A stretch of DNA of 64,000 bases from the NCBI RefSeq assembly GCF_963676665.1, contig NZ_OY781378.1, forward strand, positions 1,394,001 to 1,458,000. The letters run 5' to 3'. Under the pieces are notes generated by a model. That model saw only the letters and a program-made list of their open reading frames with translations, did no database searches and was not told the DNA's origin. Positions 11,235 through 19,532 of the stretch are shown in pieces; the stretch's first letter is position 1, and every line of letters starts with the position of its first letter. Origin of the DNA: an uncultured Tolumonas sp. (GTDB taxonomy: Bacteria; Pseudomonadota; Gammaproteobacteria; Enterobacterales; Aeromonadaceae). Position numbers and translations under genes: made by a program.

Positions 11235-11265
11235 AAAGTCCTGGATTAAATTCAGGACTTTAATC
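11235..11265 (-). terminator. Intrinsic terminator of the ynfM-like gene
   Basis: AAAGTCCTG (11235-11243) pairs with CAGGACTTT (11253-11261) around a 9-nt loop. It sits 30 nt past the stop of the minus-strand MFS gene. The A/T pairs at the stem base supply a short T run in both directions. Confidence 0.7.
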
Positions 11266-11293
11266 TAACCGATAAAGATAATAGCGAACTGAA

Positions 11294-12559
11294 TTATGAA
11301 ATTAATGCCGGAATACGGGATAGTTTGTAAGCGGTTAATGACATCGTAATAACTAAGGTAATAATTAGCGTCGTTGCTACACCCCGCCATTCACCATATC
11401 GCCAGAATAAACCAGACATTGAACCAACAACACTCGAACCTAAGTAGTAACTACTCAGATAAAGCGACGCACCCAAGGCTTTGGTTTTACCTGCGCGTTG
11501 GCCGACCCAGCTACTGGCAATGGTATGGCCACCAAAAAAGGCAAATGTTTGCATAGTAATGCCCAAAACAACCAATGGTAACCAAGGCGAAAATGTGAGT
11601 AATAATGCGACTAGCATCATCAGCATGGAGCCTATTAATGCTTTATAACGGCCGACTTTTTGTGCGATACGGTGGGCCTTTGCGGATGCAACCGCACCAA
11701 CCAAAAACAATGTAAAGATGCCACCAATGATGCTGGGACGTAAGTTAAAGGGCGCTGCTTCCAAATGAAAACCAATGTAGTTATATAAACTGACAAAACA
11801 TCCCATCAAAATAAAACCACTGGCGTATAACCATGGTAACCCTTCATCTTTTAACAAAGTAATGAAAGCTTGTTTTAATTCACGACGGCCTTGCTGCGAA
11901 AATGGCAGAGGTCGGGGATGAAAATGCTGAGATGCAGGTAACTTTTGCCAGAACACCACTGCGGAGATCAGGCCGATACTACCGACTATTAATGCAGCGA
12001 TATGCCATGAAAAATAGTCGGCAGCCAATGCTGTTACCAAACGGCCACTCATTCCGCCAATCGCCGAGCCGGAAATATAAACGCCCATGGATTTACCCAG
12101 CGAAATTACTTCAATTTCTTCGGCCAGATAAGCCATCGCAACCGCCGGGAGGCCCGCGAGAACAATGCCAGCGAACAGACGCAGGACAAGCAATGATGAG
12201 TAATCGGGTACAAAGGTTGTCAGTAATGTCATTATGGCCGCTAGCAGCATGGCGCAACTCATTACAGGCTTCCGGCCGAAGCGGTCAGAGATAAAACTGG
12301 ATGGTAGCTGCGACAAGGCCAACGCGGCGGTTGAAATAGATAAGATTGTGCTGCTTGCGGCAGGTGATAAAGAGAAGGTGCGGGCAAATAACGGGAGTAT
12401 TGGCTGGACCCAATACAGTAGCCAAAAAGTAGAAAAACCACCGAGGAAAATAGCCAGATTAGTATGTTTGAAAGCGACTGAGCCGGCTTGAATTTGCGTT
12501 GCTGGCGGATACAAAGAAGAGTTATCAGGGGGATCGGTCAGTATTTGATCTTGTGACAT
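11294..12559 (-). CDS. ynfM: MFS transporter, YnfM-like
   Basis: A 421-residue major facilitator with about 12 membrane helices. Close YnfM-type segments are visible: LLYWVQPILPLFARTF, LPSSFISDRFGRKPVM (the MFS loop 2-3 motif), the glycine-rich YISGSAIGGMSGRL, and SLYLSSYYLGSSVVGS. YnfM proteins are inner-membrane exporters of the drug/arabinose-type group with undefined substrate. The gene stands alone: no regulator lies beside it, unlike many relatives. The first 25 residues are hydrophilic and longer than in E. coli. Confidence 0.85.
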   Translation of the reverse strand: MSQDQILTDPPDNSSLYPPATQIQAGSVAFKHTNLAIFLGGFSTFWLLYWVQPILPLFARTFSLSPAASSTILSISTAALALSQLPSSFISDRFGRKPVMSCAMLLAAIMTLLTTFVPDYSSLLVLRLFAGIVLAGLPAVAMAYLAEEIEVISLGKSMGVYISGSAIGGMSGRLVTALAADYFSWHIAALIVGSIGLISAVVFWQKLPASQHFHPRPLPFSQQGRRELKQAFITLLKDEGLPWLYASGFILMGCFVSLYNYIGFHLEAAPFNLRPSIIGGIFTLFLVGAVASAKAHRIAQKVGRYKALIGSMLMMLVALLLTFSPWLPLVVLGITMQTFAFFGGHTIASSWVGQRAGKTKALGASLYLSSYYLGSSVVGSMSGLFWRYGEWRGVATTLIITLVITMSLTAYKLSRIPALIS

Positions 12560-13015
12560 AAATTGAAATGTCCTTATTCGTTACCAGAATGCCAATAAAA
12601 ATTATCGTTATCTATTTTATTAATAATTAAATGAATTTTAGTTATATAGACTGCAATTCAATTTTCATGTTAGCAGAGCTTAATATATTCACAATCATTA
12701 TCCAGGATATCAGTACCTATAATTCACCATGTAATTAAATTGTTAATTATTTTTGAAATTAATTAGTGAAAAGTTAATATATTAATATTGGTGATTTTAT
12801 AGGCTAATTGATGTTCACATTTTTCATGGTGCTTAAATCTCCATCCCCAAGCAGATTGATTCGGGGCCGATGGTTCTTATTTTAGGGGGAGGTAAGGGTT
12901 AATTGTGAGTTAGTCATGAACTTAGATTGTAGTGGCCACAATCTTACATTTTATCAGTAAACATCTGACGTTTTACTTGTTAGTCTTCACTATCGATAAA
13001 TTATGAGAGCTGTAA
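12560..13015. other. 456-bp AT-rich gap between divergent genes
   Basis: No gene is supported. The region separates the minus-strand MFS gene from a plus-strand small membrane protein and must hold both promoters. It is very AT-rich near 12590-12800. A weak CCATCCCC...GGGGCCGATGG fold is seen at about 12841-12872. I see no known operator. Confidence 0.4.
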
Positions 13016-13342
13016 ATGTCTGATATTAAACCTCCACGTGTTTTGGGATTGCTGCTGGCGTTGTTGGGTGCGACAACGGTTATTGGCGGTGTTAACCTTA
13101 TCCTGATGAATGACTCACCTTATTTTTTAGTTATTGGTGCGGGTATCCTTGTTTCAGGTTTACTGCTTGCGCGAGGTAAAAAAATGGGTGCTTTCGCGTA
13201 TGCTGGTACGTTGGCGGTGATCATTTTGTGGTCATTATTTGAGGTTGGGTTGGATATGAGTCAATTGTTGCCTCGCATTGTTGTCCCGAGTTTGATTGGC
13301 GCATATATATTCTCCAGTAAGGTGAAATCCCGACTAGCATAA
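13016..13342 (+). CDS. Stand-alone membrane domain resembling the N-terminus of quinoprotein glucose dehydrogenase
   Basis: A 108-residue protein with four predicted membrane helices (about 8-28, 36-52, 60-78, 86-103). The stretch around AYAGTLAVIILWSLFEVGLD and LLPRIVVPSLIGAYI resembles the membrane anchor of PQQ-dependent glucose dehydrogenase, where WEVGFD-type residues help form the quinone site. No catalytic beta-propeller follows; the next gene is an unrelated protease. Either a solo version of this fold or a remnant. Function is unknown. Confidence 0.6.
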   Translation: MSDIKPPRVLGLLLALLGATTVIGGVNLILMNDSPYFLVIGAGILVSGLLLARGKKMGAFAYAGTLAVIILWSLFEVGLDMSQLLPRIVVPSLIGAYIFSSKVKSRLA

Positions 13343-13445
13343 AGGCAGAGAACAAGTTTTGTGCTTGTTTTTGTTACTTTCGCACCAAACCAGCTGAAAC
13401 ATTCAATCTGATTTTTGGCTGGTTTTCAGATCGGGAAATCTATAA

Positions 13446-14090
13446 ATGCATTTCGATTTTTTCTGGATCCTTAAATCTTTACCGGCAATTATCATTGGAT
13501 TGACGATACACGAATTAGCGCATGCCTATATGGCATACAAACTGGGCGATATGACGGCAAAGAATGATGGCCGTTTGACGTTCAACCCGCTAAAGCATAT
13601 TGATCCACTTGGTTTTATGTTGATCTTGATTGCTGGGTTCGGTTGGGCGAAACCAGTAAGTTTCAATCCTGATAATTTGAAGCATAAGCATCGTGACGAA
13701 ATTTTGATTTCCCTTGCAGGACCAGTTTCCAATTTTTTACTGGCAGTTCTTTTTTTGATTACGGCTCGAGTTTTCTTCTTTTTCCCATATTTCAGTGCTA
13801 CAGCGTTCGGTCTTGCTACGGTTAATCTACTCATCCTGTGGGGCGTTATAAATTTCGGATTATTTTTCTTTAACTTGTTGCCTATTCCGCCACTGGATGG
13901 TTCCCATCTTTATATGACTTTTTTGAAAGACATTAGCCCTAAGTTACTGAGAAATGTGTATATGTTTGGAACCTATGGCTTGCTACTGATAATACTCATT
14001 CAGAACAGCACTAAGGTCGAAATATTACCGCTGGCATCTTTAATTAAAGGTGCTACTAATTTGGGTATCGTTCTGCTGCAATTTCGATAA
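13446..14090 (+). CDS. Site-2-protease-like M50 metalloprotease
   Basis: A 214-residue intramembrane zinc protease of the compact M50 type. The HExxH site is IHELAH with His22, Glu23 and His26; the third ligand is Asp151 in LLPIPPLDGSHL, the family's NPxDG-like motif. About five or six hydrophobic helices fill the rest. No PDZ or CBS domain is present, so it resembles the short 'site-2 protease family' proteins of many proteobacteria. Substrate unknown. It lies 103 nt after the small membrane protein, with independent expression possible. Confidence 0.87.
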   Translation: MHFDFFWILKSLPAIIIGLTIHELAHAYMAYKLGDMTAKNDGRLTFNPLKHIDPLGFMLILIAGFGWAKPVSFNPDNLKHKHRDEILISLAGPVSNFLLAVLFLITARVFFFFPYFSATAFGLATVNLLILWGVINFGLFFFNLLPIPPLDGSHLYMTFLKDISPKLLRNVYMFGTYGLLLIILIQNSTKVEILPLASLIKGATNLGIVLLQFR

Positions 14091-14208
14091 GTCATAAATT
14101 AAGAAACATGTTTTCATTTACAAACAGGTAGAAAATCTGCAGATTGCCTGCTGAATCAGCCCATCTGTGGTTCTGACGGGTTAACTTAAGTATGTGTAGG
14201 AGATGTTT

Positions 14209-14493
14209 ATGAGTGATACAACACAAGATGAATCGTTCTGGGATCGTGCTGATGAAATTATCAATCTGGCGAATAAACAAGCAGAAGATGCTGAAAGTGA
14301 TGATGTAAGCTCTTCTTTGCTGTACGCAACAGCTCGTTTTAATGCATTTCTTGTTGCTTCTTCTGCTGAAAAAGCCGATGACATAAAAGCTGGAAAAGAT
14401 GCCGCGGTGGAGTATTTTACAGAACAATATCGTCAGTTGCTCATCGATAACATTGATGAATACATAGAAAATTTCGACGAATATAATGCATAG
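14209..14493 (+). CDS. DUF3144 family small protein
   Basis: A 94-residue acidic, helical, cytoplasmic protein. The N-terminal FWDRADEIINLANKQ and the YATARFNAF segment are typical of DUF3144, whose function is unknown. An in-frame ATG also occurs at 14203, but TAGGAG at 14197-14202 touches it directly and stands 6 nt from the ATG at 14209, so the latter is chosen. A strong terminator follows at 14526. Confidence 0.8.
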   Translation: MSDTTQDESFWDRADEIINLANKQAEDAESDDVSSSLLYATARFNAFLVASSAEKADDIKAGKDAAVEYFTEQYRQLLIDNIDEYIENFDEYNA

Positions 14494-14525
14494 TTATTTT
14501 TAGTAAATAGACTTACTTGAATACT

Positions 14526-14563
14526 AAAATCCGGATCTTTTAAATAATCCGGATTTTTCTTTT
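14526..14563 (+). terminator. Intrinsic terminator after the DUF3144 gene
   Basis: AAAATCCGGAT (14526-14536) pairs with ATCCGGATTTT (14547-14557) around a 10-nt loop, followed by a T-rich tail. Confidence 0.85.
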
Positions 14564-14627
14564 TAAGATAACAGCGCATGTTCTCGCATAATAAGAACGG
14601 TTAAATACACTATCGAGTAAGAACAGT

Positions 14628-14900
14628 ATGAAAATACTAATACAAGTAAAATATTGGTTATTAAATCAACTCTCTGAGATCTTGGAATTTCAGCAACGTA
14701 TTTGGGTTGTCAGTATTTGTAACAGTTCTGCCACGGATACATTCATTGTCAACGAAGACAGTTTTCATGAACCGATGCAATGGATGATGCGAAAAGGCTA
14801 CACCGAAGATATGTTACAAAAAATAAATCAGCTAAAGCGTTCACAAGCTGTGCAGCTAGACCTTAATGGTATTAGCCACCAAATTTTGCGTGTTAAATGA
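14628..14900 (+). CDS. Hypothetical 90-residue protein
   Basis: I do not recognise this protein. It starts MKILIQVKYWLLNQLSEI, carries WVVSICNSSATDTFIV in the middle and a basic helical end (MLQKINQLKRSQAVQLDLNG). There is no signal peptide or clear membrane helix. The ribosome site is poor (AAGAACAGT before ATG). It lies between a terminator and the converging pduX stop, with 6 nt to the latter. Gene status is moderately supported by length and isolation only. Confidence 0.5.
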   Translation: MKILIQVKYWLLNQLSEILEFQQRIWVVSICNSSATDTFIVNEDSFHEPMQWMMRKGYTEDMLQKINQLKRSQAVQLDLNGISHQILRVK

Positions 14901-14906
14901 TCTTTA

Positions 14907-15770
14907 TTAGATCACTCCGCCTGCAATGAGCTTTTTCATATACCGCATTGGGTAGTGAGTTTGTAAAACAGAATGATGAATGGTAGTAAAAATAGCATCG
15001 GGGTCATGTTGCTGAGGGTCGCATAATAGCCCAACGACGGTGCCGCTGTGCGCCACAATCATGCCGGGTAAATCGAATTTTTCAATCAAAGTTTGGAACT
15101 GCTCAAAACCCGGTTTTGCCAAAATATACTGACTGGCAATCGCGCTTTGCGTACACGCCTTGCCAAATAACGTGACATCTTTCGTCTGTATTGCTTGTTC
15201 AAATAAGCGGATAGCACTGGCTAATCGGTTTTCATTTTGTTTTAGCCGTTGCTGGCGTGGTATCCGATGGTAATCAGCGGTATTCAGCTGCGTTGGGCTT
15301 TCAAAAATCAGAACATTTAAATCGGGCACCCATTCAAACTGTCGGTGGATCTCCCCTCGATGATGATCGAATAAGCTAAGTTGATGCAGGAAAGTGCTGT
15401 CACTCGGTTCCAGCGACGTACAGATCTGAGCCAGCGCCTGATTACTCAATTCCTGCTCAAAATGACGAGCGGTGGCGACCGCTGTTGCTGCGATATCGGC
15501 GGTGCTACTGGCCATGCCTTTGGCAACCGGAATGGTTGAGTTAAAGCGGATGGATAATTTCTGATGCCACGATTCGTCGATCTGCAGGTGTTTGAGTGCT
15601 GCCTTCACGGCTCGACGCATTAACGGTCGTTCATCAAATTGATGAGCTGTGCCTTGTTTCACCTCAACGGTGCTGTACCAATCGATAGGGCAGGAGATGA
15701 GTTTTTCCGAACCGTTGATCAGGCCTTGAATCAGCTCTCCACAAGATGCCGGGCAGCAGGCTTCAGCCAT
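14907..15770 (-). CDS. pduX: L-threonine kinase PduX
   Basis: PduX phosphorylates L-threonine to O-phosphothreonine, feeding CobD to make the aminopropanol linker of cobalamin. The 287-residue GHMP-fold kinase begins with CPASCGELIQG and shows the ATP-binding GHMP loop PVAKGMASSTAD at residues 81-92, plus AHSGTVVGLL near the end. It overlaps cobD by 8 nt and is second in a two-gene operon, the expected partnership for this pathway arm. No propanediol utilisation genes are nearby. Confidence 0.92.
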   Translation of the reverse strand: MAEACCPASCGELIQGLINGSEKLISCPIDWYSTVEVKQGTAHQFDERPLMRRAVKAALKHLQIDESWHQKLSIRFNSTIPVAKGMASSTADIAATAVATARHFEQELSNQALAQICTSLEPSDSTFLHQLSLFDHHRGEIHRQFEWVPDLNVLIFESPTQLNTADYHRIPRQQRLKQNENRLASAIRLFEQAIQTKDVTLFGKACTQSAIASQYILAKPGFEQFQTLIEKFDLPGMIVAHSGTVVGLLCDPQQHDPDAIFTTIHHSVLQTHYPMRYMKKLIAGGVI

Positions 15771-16842
15771 GTGGCAGCACCTGTTTTAAGGCGGCAATCA
15801 GCGCTTGGTTGTCAGCATGGCTTTTTATTGCGACCCGATAATAATGCGCGTTTAACCCCGGATAATTGGCACAATGACGGATCAAAATCCGATGCGTCAG
15901 CAGGGCATCTTGCAGATTCAATGTCTCATCGAGACAGCGGATAAAAATGTAATTGGCTGCGGGGCGCCATATCTTTAATGTAGAAAATGTCGATAGTGAT
16001 TCAAAAAGATAGTGTTGTTCTTCACTCAGCCATTGATATGTTTTTTGGATATAACCCTGATCATCCAGCACAGTTTCACCCGCTAACGCGGCAAATGCGT
16101 TGATGGTCCAAGGTTCCTGCAAATTGCGCATGCTGCCGATCGCTTGTTCATCGGCACTGATGAGATAACCCAGGCGCAGGCCCGGAATTGCAAAAAATTT
16201 GGTCAGTGAACGCAGCAAATAAAGCTTGGGGTTTTCGGCTAATATCGCAGTTAAACCTTGCTGCTTGGGTAAAAAATCAATGAACGACTCATCGATGATC
16301 AAGGCAATATCGTGCTGCTGACAGTGTGCAACAATCGCTGATAACAATGCCTGATCGGGATATTGTCCGGTTGGGTTATTCGGCGTGCAGAGAAACAGAC
16401 AATCAATATCTGCAGTGAGCGCGGAAAGAATGTGGGCGGTGGGCTGAAAGTCATCTTCTTCCAACAGCGGGTAATGAATGATCTCACAGCCTTCTCGCTG
16501 CAAAGCTCGACGATATTCGGCAAACCCCGGCACGGGGAGCAGCGCTTTCTTCGGTTTCAGGTAACGAACAATCGAAAAAATCAGTTCGGTCGCGCCATTT
16601 CCAGCCAGAATCCATTCCGGCGGGCAATTGGTGTGACGTGATAAGGATGCATGCAGCGCCTGATAATCAATATCCGGGTAGCGTTCGGCCAGATGAAGTT
16701 GAGTCATGATGGCGTTTTTCAATGAATCGGGCATACCCAACGGATTGATATTGGCGCTGAAATCCAGCATCAAGTTGGGGTCGAGCCCACATTTTTCCGC
16801 CATTTGCAGCACGTTGCCGCCATGCTGACCGCTTTTCACCAT
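15763..16842 (-). CDS. cobD: Threonine-phosphate decarboxylase CobD
   Basis: A PLP enzyme of the aminotransferase I/II fold that converts O-phosphothreonine to (R)-1-amino-2-propanol phosphate. The 359-residue protein shows DFSANINPLG near residue 28, TPNNPTGQ at 153-160, DESFIDF at 184-190, and the PLP lysine K215 in SLTKFFAIPGLRLGY. The order cobD-pduX puts substrate supply and use in one transcript, divergent from cbiB, the next enzyme of the pathway. Confidence 0.94.
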   Translation of the reverse strand: MVKSGQHGGNVLQMAEKCGLDPNLMLDFSANINPLGMPDSLKNAIMTQLHLAERYPDIDYQALHASLSRHTNCPPEWILAGNGATELIFSIVRYLKPKKALLPVPGFAEYRRALQREGCEIIHYPLLEEDDFQPTAHILSALTADIDCLFLCTPNNPTGQYPDQALLSAIVAHCQQHDIALIIDESFIDFLPKQQGLTAILAENPKLYLLRSLTKFFAIPGLRLGYLISADEQAIGSMRNLQEPWTINAFAALAGETVLDDQGYIQKTYQWLSEEQHYLFESLSTFSTLKIWRPAANYIFIRCLDETLNLQDALLTHRILIRHCANYPGLNAHYYRVAIKSHADNQALIAALKQVLPHG

Positions 16843-17005
16843 GATTTGTTCCTACCTGACCGCTCAAGCGCTTATGCTAACTCAAATATCTCAGTAAATT
16901 CATCTAACTGCATGATAGTGGCTGGAAAAGTGCTAATGAATTGAAAAACAGCCATTTTTAATATAACAACAGGTATAGTAACCGTACATAAACGAGGTTT
17001 AAGTC

Positions 17006-17956
17006 ATGACACTTGTTCTTTACAGTACGGCATTTTTACTTGATTTGATCTTGGGCGACCCGCATCACTGGCCGCACCCGATCCGCTGGATTGGGAATAG
17101 TATTAGCTGGGTGCAAAAACAGCTCAGAGCGATTTGTCATTCAGAACCTGCGTTATATATCGGTGGTGCTGTGTTATGGGTAGTGATTGTTGGTAGTACT
17201 TGGTTGATCACATGGGTGGTGATTTCAGGACTGAGCGCAGTCAATATCTGGCTGGGACGATTGGTTGAACTTTGGCTGGCTTATACCATTCTGGCGGGAC
17301 GTTGTCTGAGTGATGCGGCAATGGATGTTTATCGCGCACTGAATTCCGGCTCGCTGGAGAATAGTCGCCGGCAGCTGTCATACATTGTCGGGCGCGACAC
17401 TTCACAGCTTCATGAAACTCAGATCACTCGTGGTGTAGTTGAAACTGTGGCTGAAAACACGGTTGATGGTGTTATTGCACCGCTGTTTTATCTTTTTCTC
17501 GGTGGTGTGCCGCTGGCGATGGCCTACAAAGCGATCAACACTCTGGACTCGATGGTCGGCTACAAAAATGAGAAGTATAAAGCAATTGGTTGTGTTTCCG
17601 CCCGCATCGATGATCTGGCGAATTTAATTCCTGCACGGATCAGTTGGTTGTTGCTAGCTATGGCGGCCTGGTGTTTAAAGCTTGATGCTCGTCAGGCATT
17701 CAAGATCGGTTGGCGCGACCGCTATCAGCATAAAAGCCCTAATTGTGGTTGGCCAGAAGCCACGGTTGCTGGTGCGTTAGGCGTGCGCCTCGGTGGGCCA
17801 AACAGCTATTTCGGTGAATTGGTTGAAAAACCGTGGATTGGTGATCCGCTGCGAGAAATTAATCAGCAGGATATCAAACTTACTATCCGCTTGATGTTTA
17901 TTGCCTCAGCGATGGCATTGGTTCTATTTTCTATCATGTATTGGATATTTCATTAA
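17006..17956 (+). CDS. cbiB: Adenosylcobinamide-phosphate synthase CbiB
   Basis: CbiB is an inner-membrane enzyme that joins adenosylcobyric acid to aminopropanol phosphate. The 316-residue protein begins with LLDLILGDPHHWPHPIRWIG, typical of the family, and continues with GRDTSQLHE, VAENTVDGVIAPLFY and a C-terminal PNCGWPEATVAGALGVRLGG. Several membrane helices are seen. It is transcribed divergently from cobD-pduX across a 163-bp gap and is followed by cobU after 58 nt. Confidence 0.95.
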   Translation: MTLVLYSTAFLLDLILGDPHHWPHPIRWIGNSISWVQKQLRAICHSEPALYIGGAVLWVVIVGSTWLITWVVISGLSAVNIWLGRLVELWLAYTILAGRCLSDAAMDVYRALNSGSLENSRRQLSYIVGRDTSQLHETQITRGVVETVAENTVDGVIAPLFYLFLGGVPLAMAYKAINTLDSMVGYKNEKYKAIGCVSARIDDLANLIPARISWLLLAMAAWCLKLDARQAFKIGWRDRYQHKSPNCGWPEATVAGALGVRLGGPNSYFGELVEKPWIGDPLREINQQDIKLTIRLMFIASAMALVLFSIMYWIFH

Positions 17957-18014
17957 AAGGGTTGTAACGCATGAATCGGATTACGCGGGTACAAAAACCA
18001 ATTAGGACTGCACT

Positions 18015-18563
18015 ATGATTTTGATCACGGGTGGTGCACGTAGCGGTAAAAGTCGATTGGCAGAACAATTTGCCGTGCAGCAAGGCGATCATGTTTTATA
18101 CATTGCTACATCCATTATCACGGATGATGAAATGGCTGAACGCATCGTCATTCATCAACAAACCAGACCTGCGCAATGGCTTACGCATGAGGGGTATCGT
18201 GAACTCGGTAGGGTGATCCGCCAGCGAAGTGCTGATTGTGATGCCATCATGCTGGAGTGTATTACCACTATGATCACCAATCTGATGTTCGATAAAACGG
18301 GTGATATTCCTGCAGAAATGATGGATTTTACGGCCATTGAACAGCGGATCATGGCTGAGATTGAAGATTTGATCGCCGCGTGTCTCGCAAGCCCATGCCC
18401 AGTCTATATAGTCACGAACGAAGTGGGTTTTGGCATTGTTCCCGATAATCTGTTAGCCAGACGATTTCGTGATATTGCCGGGCGAGTTAACCAGCGGTTA
18501 GCCGCCAAAGCAAAAGAGATGTATTTGGTCGTGTCTGGTATAGAACTAAAGATGAAAGGGTAA
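18015..18563 (+). CDS. cobU: Adenosylcobinamide kinase / guanylyltransferase
   Basis: This bifunctional enzyme phosphorylates adenosylcobinamide and then attaches GMP, activating it for nucleotide-loop assembly. The 182-residue product has the P-loop GGARSGKS at residues 6-13, ATSIITDDEMAERI-type segments and VTNEVGFGIVPDN, both family marks. It follows cbiB on the same strand. The next enzymes, CobS, CobT and CobC, are not encoded in the window. Confidence 0.94.
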   Translation: MILITGGARSGKSRLAEQFAVQQGDHVLYIATSIITDDEMAERIVIHQQTRPAQWLTHEGYRELGRVIRQRSADCDAIMLECITTMITNLMFDKTGDIPAEMMDFTAIEQRIMAEIEDLIAACLASPCPVYIVTNEVGFGIVPDNLLARRFRDIAGRVNQRLAAKAKEMYLVVSGIELKMKG

Positions 18564-18629
18564 AGCGGGTCATCTAATTCATTCGCCATTTGCATGCGTA
18601 GTCATGCTGGCTTAGAGCGTTTTCCTAAT

Positions 18630-19532
18630 TTACGGCGCTTCCAGCAACCGCAGTGAAATAGTTGCCGCGGCAGTGCGGTTATCAACGTTGAGCTTTTTGT
18701 AGATCTGCTCAAGATGTTTGTTCACTGTTCTGGGGCTCATTTCAAGAATGGTGGCAATTTCCCAATTGGTTTTGCCAAAAGAGAGCCAGTAGAGCACTTG
18801 AGATTCGCGTTTGGTGAGGTTGAGTTCGCGTTGCAGATCTTCTTCGGTACCGCGTTTTTTCGGCGTCACCAAGCGGATCAGCGCATGTAACTGATCATAT
18901 TCACCGGCATATTCTGCCTGAATCGGCGGGGTAAATTGATTCAGTTGCAGAGGCTCTTTCCTATGCTCTGATGTGATCCAGCGGGCGATGTCGGGTTGAA
19001 TGCTTTTCCACGTTTCCAGAATATCGCCATTGATCTTGCCGATCAGCTCTTGTGCGTAGGGCGTTGCCCACTCTAAATGGCCCTGTTTTGACACGCAGAA
19101 GACATATTGCCCTGCGTAATCGAGGGCAAATTGTGCTGACTTTGCCAGTTTCGCGTTATGGCTGTGCACCTTGATTCGTGCCAGCACTTCGTTTGGCACA
19201 ACCGGTTTGGTGATGTAATCGACGCCGCCCACTTCAAAACCATGAATAACATGCTCTGAGTCGTTCAGCCCGGTCATAAATATAATGGGGGTGGAAGGCA
19301 GCTTTTCTTTGAGTTTCTGGCAGGTATCAAAGCCGTCCATTTCCGGCATGATCGCATCCAGCAACACCACATCGGGCTGCACTTTTTCCACAATCGCTAA
19401 TGCTTGTGCACCGCTTAGCGCCACCAGCACGGTCAGCCCCGCTTTATTGAGCGTTGCGTTGAGCATGCCGAGCGACTCTGGCGAGTCGTCGACCACTAAG
19501 ACAATGATGTTACTGAATTCAATAATGCTCAT
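18630..19532 (-). CDS. LuxR/FixJ-type response regulator linked to the urea cluster
   Basis: A 300-residue two-component regulator. The receiver domain (about 8-125) has the acidic pair D15-D16, phosphoacceptor Asp59 (LLDAIMPEMDG) and Lys109 (ITKP). A PAS-like middle region (about 130-215: FVCVSKQ-type GHLEWATPYAQEL) precedes a C-terminal LuxR helix-turn-helix (about 238-292: LTKRESQVLYWLSFGKTN). Its start overlaps the end of the hybrid kinase gene by 14 nt, so the two are almost certainly partners. By position it should control the divergent urt-ure operon. Confidence 0.88.
   Translation of the reverse strand: MSIIEFSNIIVLVVDDSPESLGMLNATLNKAGLTVLVALSGAQALAIVEKVQPDVVLLDAIMPEMDGFDTCQKLKEKLPSTPIIFMTGLNDSEHVIHGFEVGGVDYITKPVVPNEVLARIKVHSHNAKLAKSAQFALDYAGQYVFCVSKQGHLEWATPYAQELIGKINGDILETWKSIQPDIARWITSEHRKEPLQLNQFTPPIQAEYAGEYDQLHALIRLVTPKKRGTEEDLQRELNLTKRESQVLYWLSFGKTNWEIATILEMSPRTVNKHLEQIYKKLNVDNRTAAATISLRLLEAP

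Larger units (their letters stand above)
10873..11293. other. 421-bp gap with promoter region and inverted repeats
   Basis: No gene is supported. The side near 10873 should hold the dsbB promoter; TGACA-TAG-TGTCA at 10955-10967 is a candidate operator. A 10-bp perfect inverted repeat (ATATCTTAAG / CTTAAGATAT) spans 11063-11103, and a terminator lies at 11235-11261. A 38-codon frame at about 11120 is A/T-rich and has no ribosome site, so it is not called. Confidence 0.5.

Noticed and set aside
16843..17005. Cobalamin riboswitch between cobD and cbiB
   Set aside because: The gap is only 163 bp and I could not find a B12-box-like core or the expected folds.
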